Of a DNA stretch of 64,000 bases, positions 53,037 to 62,934 are shown piece by piece. Origin of the DNA: an uncultured Cytophagales bacterium (GTDB lineage Bacteria; Bacteroidota; Bacteroidia; Cytophagales; Cyclobacteriaceae); contig CAJXNP010000015.1 in NCBI GenBank assembly GCA_913057175.1, positions 1-64,000 on the forward strand, read 5' to 3'. Numbering within the stretch: the first letter of the stretch is position 1; every line of letters begins with the position of its first letter. A program made the position numbers and the translations under genes. The notes beneath the pieces are model-generated. The model did not search any database. It was given only the letters and a program-made list of their open reading frames with translations, and was not told the origin of the DNA.

Positions 53037-55562
53037 ATGATCGATTTTTATCTGGCCGAGCGAACGAAGAACAACACGCCATTTTTTGACGAGCTGGCAA
53101 CCAAGGACGGAACGGTATTTTCTCACTGGCAAAAACTGGTAGAAAGCTATGACCGAATGGGGAATGATAAGCTGAATTCCCGCGCTAAGGAAGTCATTCA
53201 ACTATTAAGGGACAATGGTGTAACCTACAATATCTACGGGGATCCGAATGGCATGCACCGTCCATGGATGCTCGATCCTGTTCCAATGGTCTTCAGTGAA
53301 TCCGATTGGGACATGATTGAAAAAGGACTTACCCAACGTGCCGAATTGCTCAATCAGATCCTTATCGATATTTATGGAGAACGTAAATTGATCAGCTCCG
53401 GACTCATTCCCATTGAAATGGTCTACAACCACCTGGGATTTTTAAGGCAAATGGATAAAGTGCGGATCCCGGGCAATCATCAGCTCATCGCCTATTCAGC
53501 CGATCTGGCCCGGGGACCTAATGGTAAATTGTGGGTGCTGCATGACCGGACAGATGCTCCGTCCGGTGCGGGTTATGCATTTGAAAACCGCGTGGCTATG
53601 ACACGAGTCTTTCCAGATATGATCCGTGAAAACCATGTTCAAAAGATTACGAGCTATTACCAGACTCTTAAAAATACTTTGGTTAACCTGGCATGGCAAA
53701 ACAAGGAGAATCCCAGAATTGTCGTGTTGTCTCCCGGACCGGGCAATGAGACTTACTTTGAACATGCATACCTTTCATCTTTCATGGGTTTTACGCTCGC
53801 CCTTGGAGAAGACCTGACTGTGAGTGATGGATATGTATGGCTAAAGACCATTGAAGGTCTGGAAAAAGTGGATGTAATTGTTCGAAGGGTGGACGATGTT
53901 TTTTGTGATCCACTGGAGTTAAGGATGGATTCTCACCTGGGTGTGGTCGGGCTAATGGAGGCTATTCGCCAGAAAAAGGTATTGGTCATCAATCCGCTGG
54001 GCACCAGGATATTGGAAAATCCGGGACTAATGGCGTTTCTTCCAAAGCTTTGTCGGGAAATAATGGGGGAAGAATTGATCTTGCCGTCTGTTGCAACCTG
54101 GTGGTGCGGACAGGAAAAGGAATTGCAATATGTGCTTGACAATATTCAGTTCCTGATTATTCGACAGATCTACCGAAACCACGTGAATAAATCAATCTAT
54201 GGGGGAAATCTGTCTCAGCAAGAAATAGATGAATTAAAGAAAAGAATCATAGCCAAACCCTATTTGTATGTGGGCCAGGAAATGGTCAATTTCTCGACAA
54301 CCCCTTCCTATATCAATGGAAACCTGGAAGCAAGAAATGCAGTTTTTCGCAGCTACATCGTATCCGATTCTGAAAACAGTTCCTATCATGTCATGCCGGG
54401 AGGCCTATCGAGGAGTTCGCCGGATCGTGGGGTTTTTATTGTTTCTAATCAATCCGGAGGGATCAGCAAAGATACCTGGGTATTAGGAACCTCGAAAAGA
54501 TCTGCTGTTGAGGCAAAACCTGTGTCGCTGATCAAACAGGTTGACAATATTTTACCCAGTAGAACAGGAGAAAATCTGTTCTGGCTGGGAAGGTATATTG
54601 AGCGTGCAATTTTCCTTGTCAGGATGCTTAGGATCATTCTCAAAGAATACTATGAAACAGAGGACGAATTTCACATGGAGGATGACATCACGCTGGTGAC
54701 GTTGCTTCAGACTTTGACATCCATTACTGCAACATTTCCCGGATTCAATCATCGAAAAACCCTCCACAATCCGGAGAAAGAGCTCATTTCCCTGGTCAAC
54801 GACCAAAACAAACCGGGATCGCTCAGTCAGACACTTCAGTTTTTCTTATCGAATGGATATGCTGTACGCGACAGGTTAGGATTGGATACCTGGAGGATCA
54901 TGGATAACATATCCGAAGAATGGGATTTCCTAAAGAATCAAAACAATCTTAATGAAATTAACAGGAGCCTCGACAATCTGATCGTTAAACTGATGGCCTT
55001 CCATGGACTCAATTTTGATAACATGACCCGCGAACCTTCCTGGAATATACTGAATATCGGAAGGTTTCTTGAATCATCCGTAAAGACTTGCTCCATTCTT
55101 AAAAGTATTCTGACAAAAAGGCACGACCCGGAGGCGGAAAGGACGCTGCTGGAGTATTTATTAATGATCAATGAAAGTCTTGTAACCTATCGATACCGGT
55201 ATCGCTCAACACTGGAGGTTTTTGGTGTTCTAAATCTCCTTCTTATTGACGAGCTAAATCCTAAATCTGTCACTTATCAGATAGGAAGAATTGATTTGCA
55301 TGTAGCAAATATGCCATCCAATAATAATCATTATCTAAATCCCATTCGCAAGAAATTACTGGAAACCACTACGCTTGTGAGACTGTGTGAACCACATGAA
55401 CTTTCCCTGGCAAAAAATGGTAAAAGCAGAAAAGAGCTAAGCAAATTTCTTGACAATGTTATTGCGCTTCTTCGCGAAGCCTCTGATATGATTAACCAGC
55501 ACTACTTTAGTCATATTCAAAGCCAATATGGATTTGTTACAACCAAGCTACCGGAAATATGA
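53037..55562 (+). CDS. Circularly permuted ATP-grasp (DUF404/407) fused to alpha-E domain (DUF403)
   Basis: 841 aa. The first about 480 residues are the cpATP-grasp ligase: NGVTYNIYGDPNGMHRPWM, GPNGKLWVLHDRTDAPSGAG, ENRVAMTRVFPD, VVLSPGPGNETYFEHAYL, VDVIVRRVDDVFCDPLELR. Residues about 500-835 are the all-helical alpha-E domain (NLFWLGRYIERAIFLVRML, WNILNIGRFLESSVKTCSIL). These are separate genes in many genomes, so the fusion supports functional linkage. Start 39 bases after the DUF2126 gene; the stop overlaps the next ATG (ATGA). Confidence 0.93.
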   Translation: MIDFYLAERTKNNTPFFDELATKDGTVFSHWQKLVESYDRMGNDKLNSRAKEVIQLLRDNGVTYNIYGDPNGMHRPWMLDPVPMVFSESDWDMIEKGLTQRAELLNQILIDIYGERKLISSGLIPIEMVYNHLGFLRQMDKVRIPGNHQLIAYSADLARGPNGKLWVLHDRTDAPSGAGYAFENRVAMTRVFPDMIRENHVQKITSYYQTLKNTLVNLAWQNKENPRIVVLSPGPGNETYFEHAYLSSFMGFTLALGEDLTVSDGYVWLKTIEGLEKVDVIVRRVDDVFCDPLELRMDSHLGVVGLMEAIRQKKVLVINPLGTRILENPGLMAFLPKLCREIMGEELILPSVATWWCGQEKELQYVLDNIQFLIIRQIYRNHVNKSIYGGNLSQQEIDELKKRIIAKPYLYVGQEMVNFSTTPSYINGNLEARNAVFRSYIVSDSENSSYHVMPGGLSRSSPDRGVFIVSNQSGGISKDTWVLGTSKRSAVEAKPVSLIKQVDNILPSRTGENLFWLGRYIERAIFLVRMLRIILKEYYETEDEFHMEDDITLVTLLQTLTSITATFPGFNHRKTLHNPEKELISLVNDQNKPGSLSQTLQFFLSNGYAVRDRLGLDTWRIMDNISEEWDFLKNQNNLNEINRSLDNLIVKLMAFHGLNFDNMTREPSWNILNIGRFLESSVKTCSILKSILTKRHDPEAERTLLEYLLMINESLVTYRYRYRSTLEVFGVLNLLLIDELNPKSVTYQIGRIDLHVANMPSNNNHYLNPIRKKLLETTTLVRLCEPHELSLAKNGKSRKELSKFLDNVIALLREASDMINQHYFSHIQSQYGFVTTKLPEI

Positions 55563-56437
55563 GATACAAGGTTAATCATACTACCAAGTACATATACCAG
55601 GCACAAGCAACTTTGTGTCACAATATTGTATTCCAGTCATTGGGACCCTTTCCTTATCAGCATGTTGAAAAATATGAGTATAGCATCCAGCCGGAACCCA
55701 ATTTTCTGGTAAAGCGAAAAGATTTCTTTGGCAATGAATTTATTTATTTTGCCGTGCAGAAATCCCATAAGGAGCTGATCGTCAAATCTGATAGTGAGGT
55801 GACACTCGAAATTCCGAACTGGACACAATTAGATCCCTCATCCACGCCCCCGTGGGAAAATGTCAAGCAATGGCTGGAAAGTACGGAGGCACCGAACGAA
55901 ACCCGACAGTTTTACCTTGAATCAACCCATGTAAAATTTATTGACGGACTTCGGGAATACACACTTCAATCCTTTACACCTAACCGACCCATCATGGAGG
56001 CCATGATGGACCTGAACACACGGATTAATACAGATTTTAAGTTCACTCCTGGATTTACTGATATTTCTACTCCGCTTGAAGATGTTTTTCGATACAAAAA
56101 AGGAGTTTGTCAGGATTTTGCCCATTTCGGTTTGGCCTGTGTCCGATCGGTTGGATTGGCAGGAAGGTATATGAGTGGATACATTGAGACTCTCCCACCT
56201 CCCGGAAAACCAAAAATGGTCGGTGCCGATGCCTCTCATGCATGGATGGCACTGTTTATCCCTGAAGCTGGGTGGGTAGAATTCGATGCAACCAATAACC
56301 TTTTAGTTAGCAATCAACATATTCGTGTAGCATATGGCCGCGACTTTGCAGACATAGTACCTCTGAAAGGCATTGTATACAGCGGTGGTGGACAAAAAAT
56401 GGTTGTCACGGTTGATGTGAATAAGGTCGCGGAATAA
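55559..56437 (+). CDS. Transglutaminase-family cysteine peptidase-like protein
   Basis: 292 aa. N-terminal beta domain (VNHTTKYIYQAQATLCHNI). Core with Cys in YKKGVCQDFAHFGLACVRS, His in DASHAWMALFIPEAGWVEFD with its Asp, and a C-terminal strand region (GRDFADIVPLKGI, YSGGGQKMVVTVDV). The fold and operon context predict a peptidase or transglutaminase that cleaves or moves the peptide made by the ATP-grasp ligases. Second transglutaminase of this operon, coupled by ATGA overlap. Confidence 0.93.
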   Translation: MRYKVNHTTKYIYQAQATLCHNIVFQSLGPFPYQHVEKYEYSIQPEPNFLVKRKDFFGNEFIYFAVQKSHKELIVKSDSEVTLEIPNWTQLDPSSTPPWENVKQWLESTEAPNETRQFYLESTHVKFIDGLREYTLQSFTPNRPIMEAMMDLNTRINTDFKFTPGFTDISTPLEDVFRYKKGVCQDFAHFGLACVRSVGLAGRYMSGYIETLPPPGKPKMVGADASHAWMALFIPEAGWVEFDATNNLLVSNQHIRVAYGRDFADIVPLKGIVYSGGGQKMVVTVDVNKVAE

Positions 56438-56543
56438 ACGGCCTTTCCCTATTTATTTAAATATCTTAAAAGAGTTTACTTTCTCTGATAATAGTTGCCA
56501 TTTACTTACTTTTTAACCTAACTTGAAGGCATACTTTTTAACT

Positions 56544-58262
56544 ATGCAAATAAAAGAATCTTCTAAAGTCTATGATGTCGTCATTGTGGGATCCGGAGCG
56601 GGTGGTGGCATGGCAACCAAAGTATTATCAGAAGCTGGTCTTAAAGTGGCAGTTGTAGAGGCTGGGCCTTATTTCGATCCGGCCGATCCCGCACAAAGAA
56701 CACAACTCAAATGGCCCTGGGAATCTCCCCGGAGAGGCGCCTCGAACATCCGACCATTTGGTGACTTCGACAGTGCGTATGGAGGCTGGGAAATTGATGG
56801 AGAACCTTACACCAGCACGGAAGGAACCAAGTTTGATTGGTTCCGCTCGCATATGCTTGGTGGACGGACCAATCACTGGGGAAGGATCTCCCTTCGATTC
56901 GGTCCGAAAGACTTTAAAAGAAGAAGCATAGACGGTTTAGGTGATGACTGGCCTATCAGCTATGAAGATGTAAAGCCCTATTACGACAAGGTTGATAAAT
57001 TAATAGGGGTTTTTGGCACCAAAGAAAATATCCCAAATGAACCGGATGGCTTTTTTCTTCCTCCACCAAAACCACGACTTCATGAACTGTTTTTAATCAA
57101 AGGAGCAAAGAAGGTTGGCGTTACGGTTATTCCATCCAGGCTGTCAATGCTTACGAAAAGGATAAATGAAGACCGGGGAGTCTGTTTTTATTGTGGCCAG
57201 TGCAGCCGCGCATGTTCTGTTTATGCGGACTTTTCAGCAGGAACTTGTCTGATATTTCCTGCTCAAAAAGCTGGTGGGCAGATCGACCTTTATGTCAACA
57301 GCATGGTGAGGGAAGTGCTCACAAATGATGAAGGAAAAGCAACGGGTGTCTCCTACATAAGCAAGGATGACCGTAAGGAATATGAATTGAAAGGCAAAGT
57401 TGTTGTACTCGCAGCATCTGCGTGTAGCTCTGCTCGAATACTTCTGAACTCAAAAAGTAAGCAACATCCGGGAGGATTAGGAAACAGCAGTGGAGTAATT
57501 GGAAAGTATTTACACGATTCGACCGGAGCTAGTCGCGCAGCATTTATCCCTGATCTGATGAATCGCGATACTTATAATGAAGACGGTGTTGGTGGTGCGC
57601 ATATTTATTTTCCCTGGTGGCTTGATAATGCAAAACTTGATTTTCCAAGAGGATACCACATGGAAGTCTGGGGTGGCTTAGGAATGCCTTCCTATGGATT
57701 TGGATTTAATCCCAATGATCTGAATGAATATATAGGAGAGAAAGTTGGAGGGTATGGAGATCAGCTTCGCAAAGATGTTAAAAAATTCTATGGTTCTGTT
57801 GTTGGTATTTCCGGAAGAGGCGAATGCATCGCACGTGAAGACAATTATTGTGAAATAGACCCCAATGTGGTAGATGAATATGGGATCCCTGTCCTTCGGT
57901 TTAATTATACATGGTCTGATCATGAACGAAACCAGGCGAAACATATGCACGAAACATTTGAAAAAATATTTGATGCAATGGGTGGCGTAACCCTGGGAAC
58001 CAGACCTGGAAAGGAACGGGATTATGGTCTGGCAACACCTGGCAGGATTATTCATGAAGTGGGTACTACCCGTATGGGTAACGACCCCAAAAAATCCGCA
58101 ACTAACAGATACCAGCAACTACATGATGTGGATAATGTATTCGTTGTGGACGGTGGTCCATTTGTATCTCAGGCAGATAAAAATCCTACCTGGACCATAC
58201 TCGCATTATCCTGGAGAACATCGGATCACATTATAGATCAACTCAAAAAAAGAAATATTTAG
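56544..58262 (+). CDS. GMC-family oxidoreductase
   Basis: 572 aa from ATG 56544 (TTG at 56523 is less likely). The FAD motif is DVVIVGSGAGGGMATKVL, with GLKVAVVEAGPYFDP. A Cys-rich stretch CFYCGQCSRACSVYADF occurs as in the membrane-associated gluconate/sorbitol dehydrogenase group. The GMC C-terminal end has IIHEVGTTRMGNDP and FVVDGGPFVSQADKNPTW, with catalytic His region intact. It oxidises an alcohol or sugar with FAD. Four bases before a subunit-3-like gene, forming a two-subunit enzyme. Confidence 0.93.
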   Translation: MQIKESSKVYDVVIVGSGAGGGMATKVLSEAGLKVAVVEAGPYFDPADPAQRTQLKWPWESPRRGASNIRPFGDFDSAYGGWEIDGEPYTSTEGTKFDWFRSHMLGGRTNHWGRISLRFGPKDFKRRSIDGLGDDWPISYEDVKPYYDKVDKLIGVFGTKENIPNEPDGFFLPPPKPRLHELFLIKGAKKVGVTVIPSRLSMLTKRINEDRGVCFYCGQCSRACSVYADFSAGTCLIFPAQKAGGQIDLYVNSMVREVLTNDEGKATGVSYISKDDRKEYELKGKVVVLAASACSSARILLNSKSKQHPGGLGNSSGVIGKYLHDSTGASRAAFIPDLMNRDTYNEDGVGGAHIYFPWWLDNAKLDFPRGYHMEVWGGLGMPSYGFGFNPNDLNEYIGEKVGGYGDQLRKDVKKFYGSVVGISGRGECIAREDNYCEIDPNVVDEYGIPVLRFNYTWSDHERNQAKHMHETFEKIFDAMGGVTLGTRPGKERDYGLATPGRIIHEVGTTRMGNDPKKSATNRYQQLHDVDNVFVVDGGPFVSQADKNPTWTILALSWRTSDHIIDQLKKRNI

Positions 58263-58265
58263 GAT

Positions 58266-58970
58266 ATGGATCGAAGAGATACTTTAAAATCATTGCTCAT
58301 TGGTGGAATTGGAAGCGGTTTAATACTAACCGGGTGCCAACCTTCTCCGGAAGAAAAAACCCTTTTAGAAAAACCTTCTGAGAATCAATATGGACGAACG
58401 GAAAAGGAAAAAGCTCATGATGCCAAACTTTTGGGTGAGAAGTTTTTCAATGACCATGAATTAGCGACCATTGCCGTATTGTGCGATCTCATCTTGCCTG
58501 CAACTTCTACAGCAGGATCGGCAACGGATGCAGGTGTACCTGAATTCATTGAGTTCATCGTAAAAGATATTACGTACCACCAAACCCCGATCCGTGGCGG
58601 ACTTATGTGGCTGGACAATCGTACCAACAAACAATTTGATAAAAATTTCATTTCCTGTTCTGCCAGTCAGCAAAAGCAACTAATGGACGAAATAGCCTGG
58701 CCTGATGATGCTAAGCCTGAAGTAGAGCAGGGAGTCAGGTTCTTCACCCAAATGCGAAATCTGGTCCTCACGGGTTATTACACAACCCGAATGGGAATTG
58801 ATGACCTGGGTTATAAGGGAAACATGCCCAATGTTTGGGATGGTGTTCCACAGGAAGTCCTGGACAAACACGGAGTGGCTTATGATCCGGAATGGCTGGC
58901 AAAGTGTGTCGACCAGGAAAAAAGAACAACCATCGCTCAATGGGATGATGAAGGAAACCTGATCAGCTAA
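58266..58970 (+). CDS. Gluconate 2-dehydrogenase subunit 3-like Tat lipoprotein
   Basis: 234 aa. The Tat-type start is MDRRDTLKSLLIGG, with lipobox LTGC near residue 24. The DUF1348/gluconate-2-dehydrogenase subunit-3 region runs from ELATIAVLCDLILPATSTA to NLVLTGYYTTRMGIDDLGY. It accompanies the GMC flavoprotein, probably bringing it through Tat and joining it to the membrane. Its last 8 bases overlap the convergent DinB gene. Confidence 0.9.
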   Translation: MDRRDTLKSLLIGGIGSGLILTGCQPSPEEKTLLEKPSENQYGRTEKEKAHDAKLLGEKFFNDHELATIAVLCDLILPATSTAGSATDAGVPEFIEFIVKDITYHQTPIRGGLMWLDNRTNKQFDKNFISCSASQQKQLMDEIAWPDDAKPEVEQGVRFFTQMRNLVLTGYYTTRMGIDDLGYKGNMPNVWDGVPQEVLDKHGVAYDPEWLAKCVDQEKRTTIAQWDDEGNLIS

Positions 58971-59481
58971 CCAATAATGGAAAGTATCTTTCTTCGATCA
59001 CTTTCCAGTGATGGAGAGAGTGACCGATGATTGTAAAACCCAAAGCCAATACGGAGATTTCAATGTTGTTTGCTGAGCCTTTTCTCATGAGCTCTTCCTT
59101 ACCAAAATTTCGATACAATGAGATGGTTGATTGCCTTACAATAGATAATTCTTCCAGCAAATCATCAACGGTTCTTTTTACAGCATTTGCTTCATTGCCA
59201 TAAAGTGACTCTTCAAAACCATTAAGCGGTGTATTGTCGTTCCTGGCAAAACGCAAAGCACGGTAAGACATGATCCTTTCCACATCTATGACATGTTGGA
59301 GAATATCCTTGATCGTCCATTTGCCTGGTGCATATCGTTGGTTTGAAAGTTTGTTTAATATTTTCTTATCGATGGGACAGTTCTTGTGGCGAAAAAAAGA
59401 ATTCATAAGATCTTCATCATCAACTAATCGAATATATCGGTCAAAAAATTGAGGCATAACATCGATATCAGATTTTTTCAT
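58963..59481 (-). CDS. DinB-family protein
   Basis: 172 aa. His at WTIKDILQHVIDVERIMSYR and at FTIIGHSLHHWKVIEERY, the three metal ligands of DinB four-helix proteins; the substrate is unknown. Overlaps the end of the GMC-partner gene in convergent orientation. It differs clearly from the DinB-like protein at 48985. Confidence 0.9.
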   Translation of the reverse strand: MKKSDIDVMPQFFDRYIRLVDDEDLMNSFFRHKNCPIDKKILNKLSNQRYAPGKWTIKDILQHVIDVERIMSYRALRFARNDNTPLNGFEESLYGNEANAVKRTVDDLLEELSIVRQSTISLYRNFGKEELMRKGSANNIEISVLALGFTIIGHSLHHWKVIEERYFPLLVS

Positions 59482-59762
59482 ATTGTTCAGGTTTACAATT
59501 GATAGATTTAAAATCGTAGCTACGATTCAGTGATTGAAAAGTTTGTTTTGCATCACTGAATTCGTTCACATAAATAAATTTTAAAAAATCATAACTTCAC
59601 AATCTGAATTCGACTTCATGAAACCGATCATGCTCCACCAGTTGACGGAGCACTCGGTGTAATGCCCGTTCCAATACTATTGGGATTGGGAAAAACAGGA
59701 GGTTCTCACAAAGGAATCTCGCTGGGGCTTATGCACCATTGAAAAAAGACAATTATAAGCAT

Positions 59763-60815
59763 ATGAAATATATAGTTCTTGTTTTTCTCCTTGGAGCCAT
59801 TGCCATATGGTTTGGTTTTGGAGAAAAATTTTCATCTCAAAACAATACCATGAAACCTAAACTGAAAGCATTGATCATAGATGGTGAAAGCAATCATGGA
59901 GTCTGGCCGATGACTACCATGATGATGAAAGATTATCTCCAACAATCAGGCTTGTTTGAAGTGGATATCAACCGGACGGCCTACGCCTGGCTGGGGCCGC
60001 ATTACGATCAAAGCATTGGGCTGAAAGACATCAAAGAACTATTGACCATGTATCCACTTACCGATGGTCAGAAAATCACTGCTGTAGATAAACCAACACC
60101 AGATCCCAGCTACAGTCCTGCTTTTAATGATTACGATGTGGTAATCTCCAATTTTGGCTGGCAGGCATCGGATTGGCCGGAAGAAACTAAAAAGAACTTT
60201 GAGGAATACATGAAAAATGGTGGAGGACTGGTCATTATCCATGCGGCGGATAATCCCTGGGGCGATTGGGAAGAATTCAATAAAATGATCGGCATTGGCG
60301 GCTGGGGAGGCCGGAATGAAGATAGTGGCGTGCATATCTTTTATGACAATGAGGGTAATGTGCAGAGAATCCCCGCACAAGGTCCCTGTGGATCTCATGG
60401 TCCTCAAATGGAATTCATGATGGAAACACGGGCTCCTGAACATCCAATTATGAAGGGATTGCCGGCAAAATGGCTCCATGCAAAAGATGAACTTTATGAT
60501 CGGATGTGCGGACCAGCTGAAAACATGACAATTCTTGCGACAGCCTACTCCGATCCGGAAGAAAATTCTCCTCCCTGGAACAAAGAGGTAAAAGGAACTG
60601 GCCGACACGAGCCGGTTCTGATGACCATCGATTATGGCAAAGGCAGGGTGTTCCACACTACCCTGGGACATATGGACTATAGCATGGAAGGTGTCGGTTT
60701 CATGGTCACTTTTCAAAGAGGGGCAGAATGGGCAGCTACCGGCAAAGTGACTCAAAAAGTTCCCGATGATTTTCCCAATGCTGAAGCTGCTACGGTCAGG
60801 AAGTGGGAAAAATAA
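59763..60815 (+). CDS. ThuA-domain (trehalose-utilisation/glutamine amidotransferase-like) exported protein
   Basis: About 350 aa from ATG 59763; the earlier TTG at 59739 is disfavoured. The N-terminal signal anchor is YIVLVFLLGAIAIWFGFG. The ThuA core reads LKALIIDGESNHGVWPMT, YDVVISNFGWQASDWPEE, NGGGLVIIHAADNPWGDW, GSHGPQMEFMME, PVLMTIDYGKGRVFHTTLGH. ThuA folds resemble class-I glutamine amidotransferases without the nucleophile; a role in sugar conversion is probable. Upstream sequence at 59600-59740 has no gene. Confidence 0.9.
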   Translation: MKYIVLVFLLGAIAIWFGFGEKFSSQNNTMKPKLKALIIDGESNHGVWPMTTMMMKDYLQQSGLFEVDINRTAYAWLGPHYDQSIGLKDIKELLTMYPLTDGQKITAVDKPTPDPSYSPAFNDYDVVISNFGWQASDWPEETKKNFEEYMKNGGGLVIIHAADNPWGDWEEFNKMIGIGGWGGRNEDSGVHIFYDNEGNVQRIPAQGPCGSHGPQMEFMMETRAPEHPIMKGLPAKWLHAKDELYDRMCGPAENMTILATAYSDPEENSPPWNKEVKGTGRHEPVLMTIDYGKGRVFHTTLGHMDYSMEGVGFMVTFQRGAEWAATGKVTQKVPDDFPNAEAATVRKWEK

Positions 60816-61110
60816 CGGTAGGGGTGATTACACCATCAATGACACAAGAACGGAGAGTAATTTTACTAATAATAGTTTAACGGTTTCATGCTAACGCCGA
60901 TAGCATTGTTGACAGATATGCCGAATTATTTGACATTTTACTTATTACTCTCGGCTAATAATCTTACTTGACTATGGGGCGTTCCATGTGCAATTTTCTA
61001 ATCGAAATTCCTTAACAATCGTGGAATGGAGTTAAAATAGATGAAAATAGCACTTGCATGAGAGGTCATCAGGTGTTTTGGATGACTAAAGAATTTATGC
61101 CGGCTTTCAA

Positions 61111-61455
61111 CTATTTCTTCCTCTTTGAACGCTTCGCCCGATCATTAAAATCAAGTGCAAGAGATATCCAATAATCAAAATCTTCCTTCCTCCTGTAGCC
61201 TTCTTCACTTACGAATACATATCCTTTCATGGTCCGTGCACCGTGTATCATGGGTCGGCTGCCGTTTCGTTCCAGCGCTTCTTCAAAAACAACAGGATCG
61301 ATCCTGCACATAAGTTCTTCATCCCTTACGCCAATGCACATTTTATCATTCACCATAAATGTCAAACCCTGAAACATCGTTTTCTCCTCAACCTTTTTGG
61401 GAACATGAATAAGGGATTCTCTAACCTTGTTGACGAGATCTTCATTGTAGGACAT
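61111..61455 (-). CDS. TfoX N-terminal-domain protein
   Basis: 114 aa. TfoX_N pattern: KVEEKTMFQGLTFMVNDKM, CIGVRDEELMCRIDP, MKGYVFVSEEGYR, with a basic tail (DRAKRSKRKK). In the Sxy/TfoX family the two-domain proteins act in competence; the single domain is of uncertain function. It stands alone. Confidence 0.88.
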   Translation of the reverse strand: MSYNEDLVNKVRESLIHVPKKVEEKTMFQGLTFMVNDKMCIGVRDEELMCRIDPVVFEEALERNGSRPMIHGARTMKGYVFVSEEGYRRKEDFDYWISLALDFNDRAKRSKRKK

Positions 61456-61714
61456 AGGTTGAATATTTTGATCTCAATAAGTTTAATTAAAAAATAAACC
61501 TCATTCAACCTTTTTATAATTAACTGCTACCTCCAATAATGGAGAAGGTATCAACCCATTAGAATCAAACAACTTTAAGACTTTTATCTCAAAATAATAC
61601 ATTTTTACCTTGCTTCTGTACACTTTGATTTCCCAACAGCCAGCCCCTCATTTTTCATCCCCTTTTAATAGAGTTAAATTGATTAAGACTTTTTAACTAA
61701 ATAATAGCTTAATC

Positions 61715-62908
61715 ATGGCAAGAACTTCTAACACAGCAACGAAGAATTCGAAAATGAAGGTTACCCATAATGTTGAACGGGTAGCGCTATACGAGTTTGG
61801 ATATGAAAAGGCGGGTGCCGTAAAGGGTGATCCCGACGTGTACGCCGCCCATCTCGACCTCATCATAAATGGTGATTTGGTCGAAGAACCTTACAAGGGT
61901 TTTACTGAGGAGGAAAAAAAAGATCGATTGAAAGAAATCAAGCAACTCGAAAAACAAAAGAAAGAGCTTGAAGCTTCCAATGCCTCCATCGAAGACGAGA
62001 TCAAAGAGAAAGAAGAAAAAATTGAAAAGCATCGTCAGGACTTGTTAAAGATCAGGGAGTCCCGGGCAAAGGATACAGAAAAGTTAAAAGAGGAAAGTTT
62101 CAGCCCAATGAAGTTTTCTATTAGCTTGTTTATTCTATTATTTCTGACAGGATATCTATTTTTCTTTTACGTATCCGCAGCATACAAAGCGCTTTATGTT
62201 GATTTTGAAGCCATTGCAGAAGGAATAGCGTCGGGAGCTGGAGTGGGCAGTATTATGCCTCAGTCTTATGAATTAATTGAAGCCCTTCAATTCAATTTCC
62301 TTTTAGTATTGGTTCCTTTTGTCTTTTATGCATTCGGTTGGGCGTTTCACGTATTGCTTGAAATGAAAAGCAAAGTGAGAATCGTCTATTTATCATTATT
62401 GATCGGGGTGACATTTATTGTCGATTTTCTTTTGGCAATGATCATTCATGCTAACATCGAAAGTGCAAAAGAATTAATGGGATTGACCACAGAGCACTGG
62501 TCCACCAGCTCTACTTTTTACATCATCCTGTCATTTGGATTCCTGGTGTACATTGTGTGGAGTATTTTGCTTGATTCGATGTTGAGAGAGTGGGACAAAA
62601 AGCAAGTTTCAAAGAATATCAAAAAGATCATCAAGCATTTTCAAAATGACGTCAAAATATTGGAATCCAAGTTGGCTGATACAAGCGCCATAGAAAAACA
62701 AATCGCGGATTACCGGGAAGATATTGCTACGGTAATGTACGGAAACCTGAAAAAATACGTCGATCAGTTCTCATCCGGTTGGATGATGTTCTTATCTCCT
62801 TCCAACATGAAGGATGCCAAGGAAAATTGTCTGGCGATCAAAAAGGCTTTTGAGGATAAACACAATATCAAAACCGGAACGGTTAAAGTAGTCAGCAAAA
62901 GAGGCTAA
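61715..62908 (+). CDS. Coiled-coil, four-TM membrane protein of unknown function
   Basis: 397 aa. Residues 1-55 are soluble. A coiled coil lies at about 60-130 (KEIKQLEKQKKELEASNAS), then four TM helices at about 135-160, 190-215, 222-245 and 270-290, and a C-terminal cytoplasmic helical part of about 105 residues (KKIIKHFQNDVKILESKL). No family recognised. Twenty-six bases before a VWA-like lipoprotein gene, probably in the same operon, which suggests a cytoplasm-to-periplasm pair. Confidence 0.75.
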   Translation: MARTSNTATKNSKMKVTHNVERVALYEFGYEKAGAVKGDPDVYAAHLDLIINGDLVEEPYKGFTEEEKKDRLKEIKQLEKQKKELEASNASIEDEIKEKEEKIEKHRQDLLKIRESRAKDTEKLKEESFSPMKFSISLFILLFLTGYLFFFYVSAAYKALYVDFEAIAEGIASGAGVGSIMPQSYELIEALQFNFLLVLVPFVFYAFGWAFHVLLEMKSKVRIVYLSLLIGVTFIVDFLLAMIIHANIESAKELMGLTTEHWSTSSTFYIILSFGFLVYIVWSILLDSMLREWDKKQVSKNIKKIIKHFQNDVKILESKLADTSAIEKQIADYREDIATVMYGNLKKYVDQFSSGWMMFLSPSNMKDAKENCLAIKKAFEDKHNIKTGTVKVVSKRG

Positions 62909-62934
62909 AAAATCGTTCATCTAAACTCAATATC

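Noticed and set aside
59620-59741. In-frame stretch reading like ALGVMPVPILLGLGKTGG before the ThuA gene
   Set aside because: No start codon and no recognisable family; it ends in TGA just before the ThuA gene. It might be a gene remnant but the evidence is too weak.
60039-60755. Minus-strand ORF of 238 aa
   Set aside because: Antisense to the strongly conserved ThuA domain; the product is Cys/His-rich in an irregular way and shows no domain.
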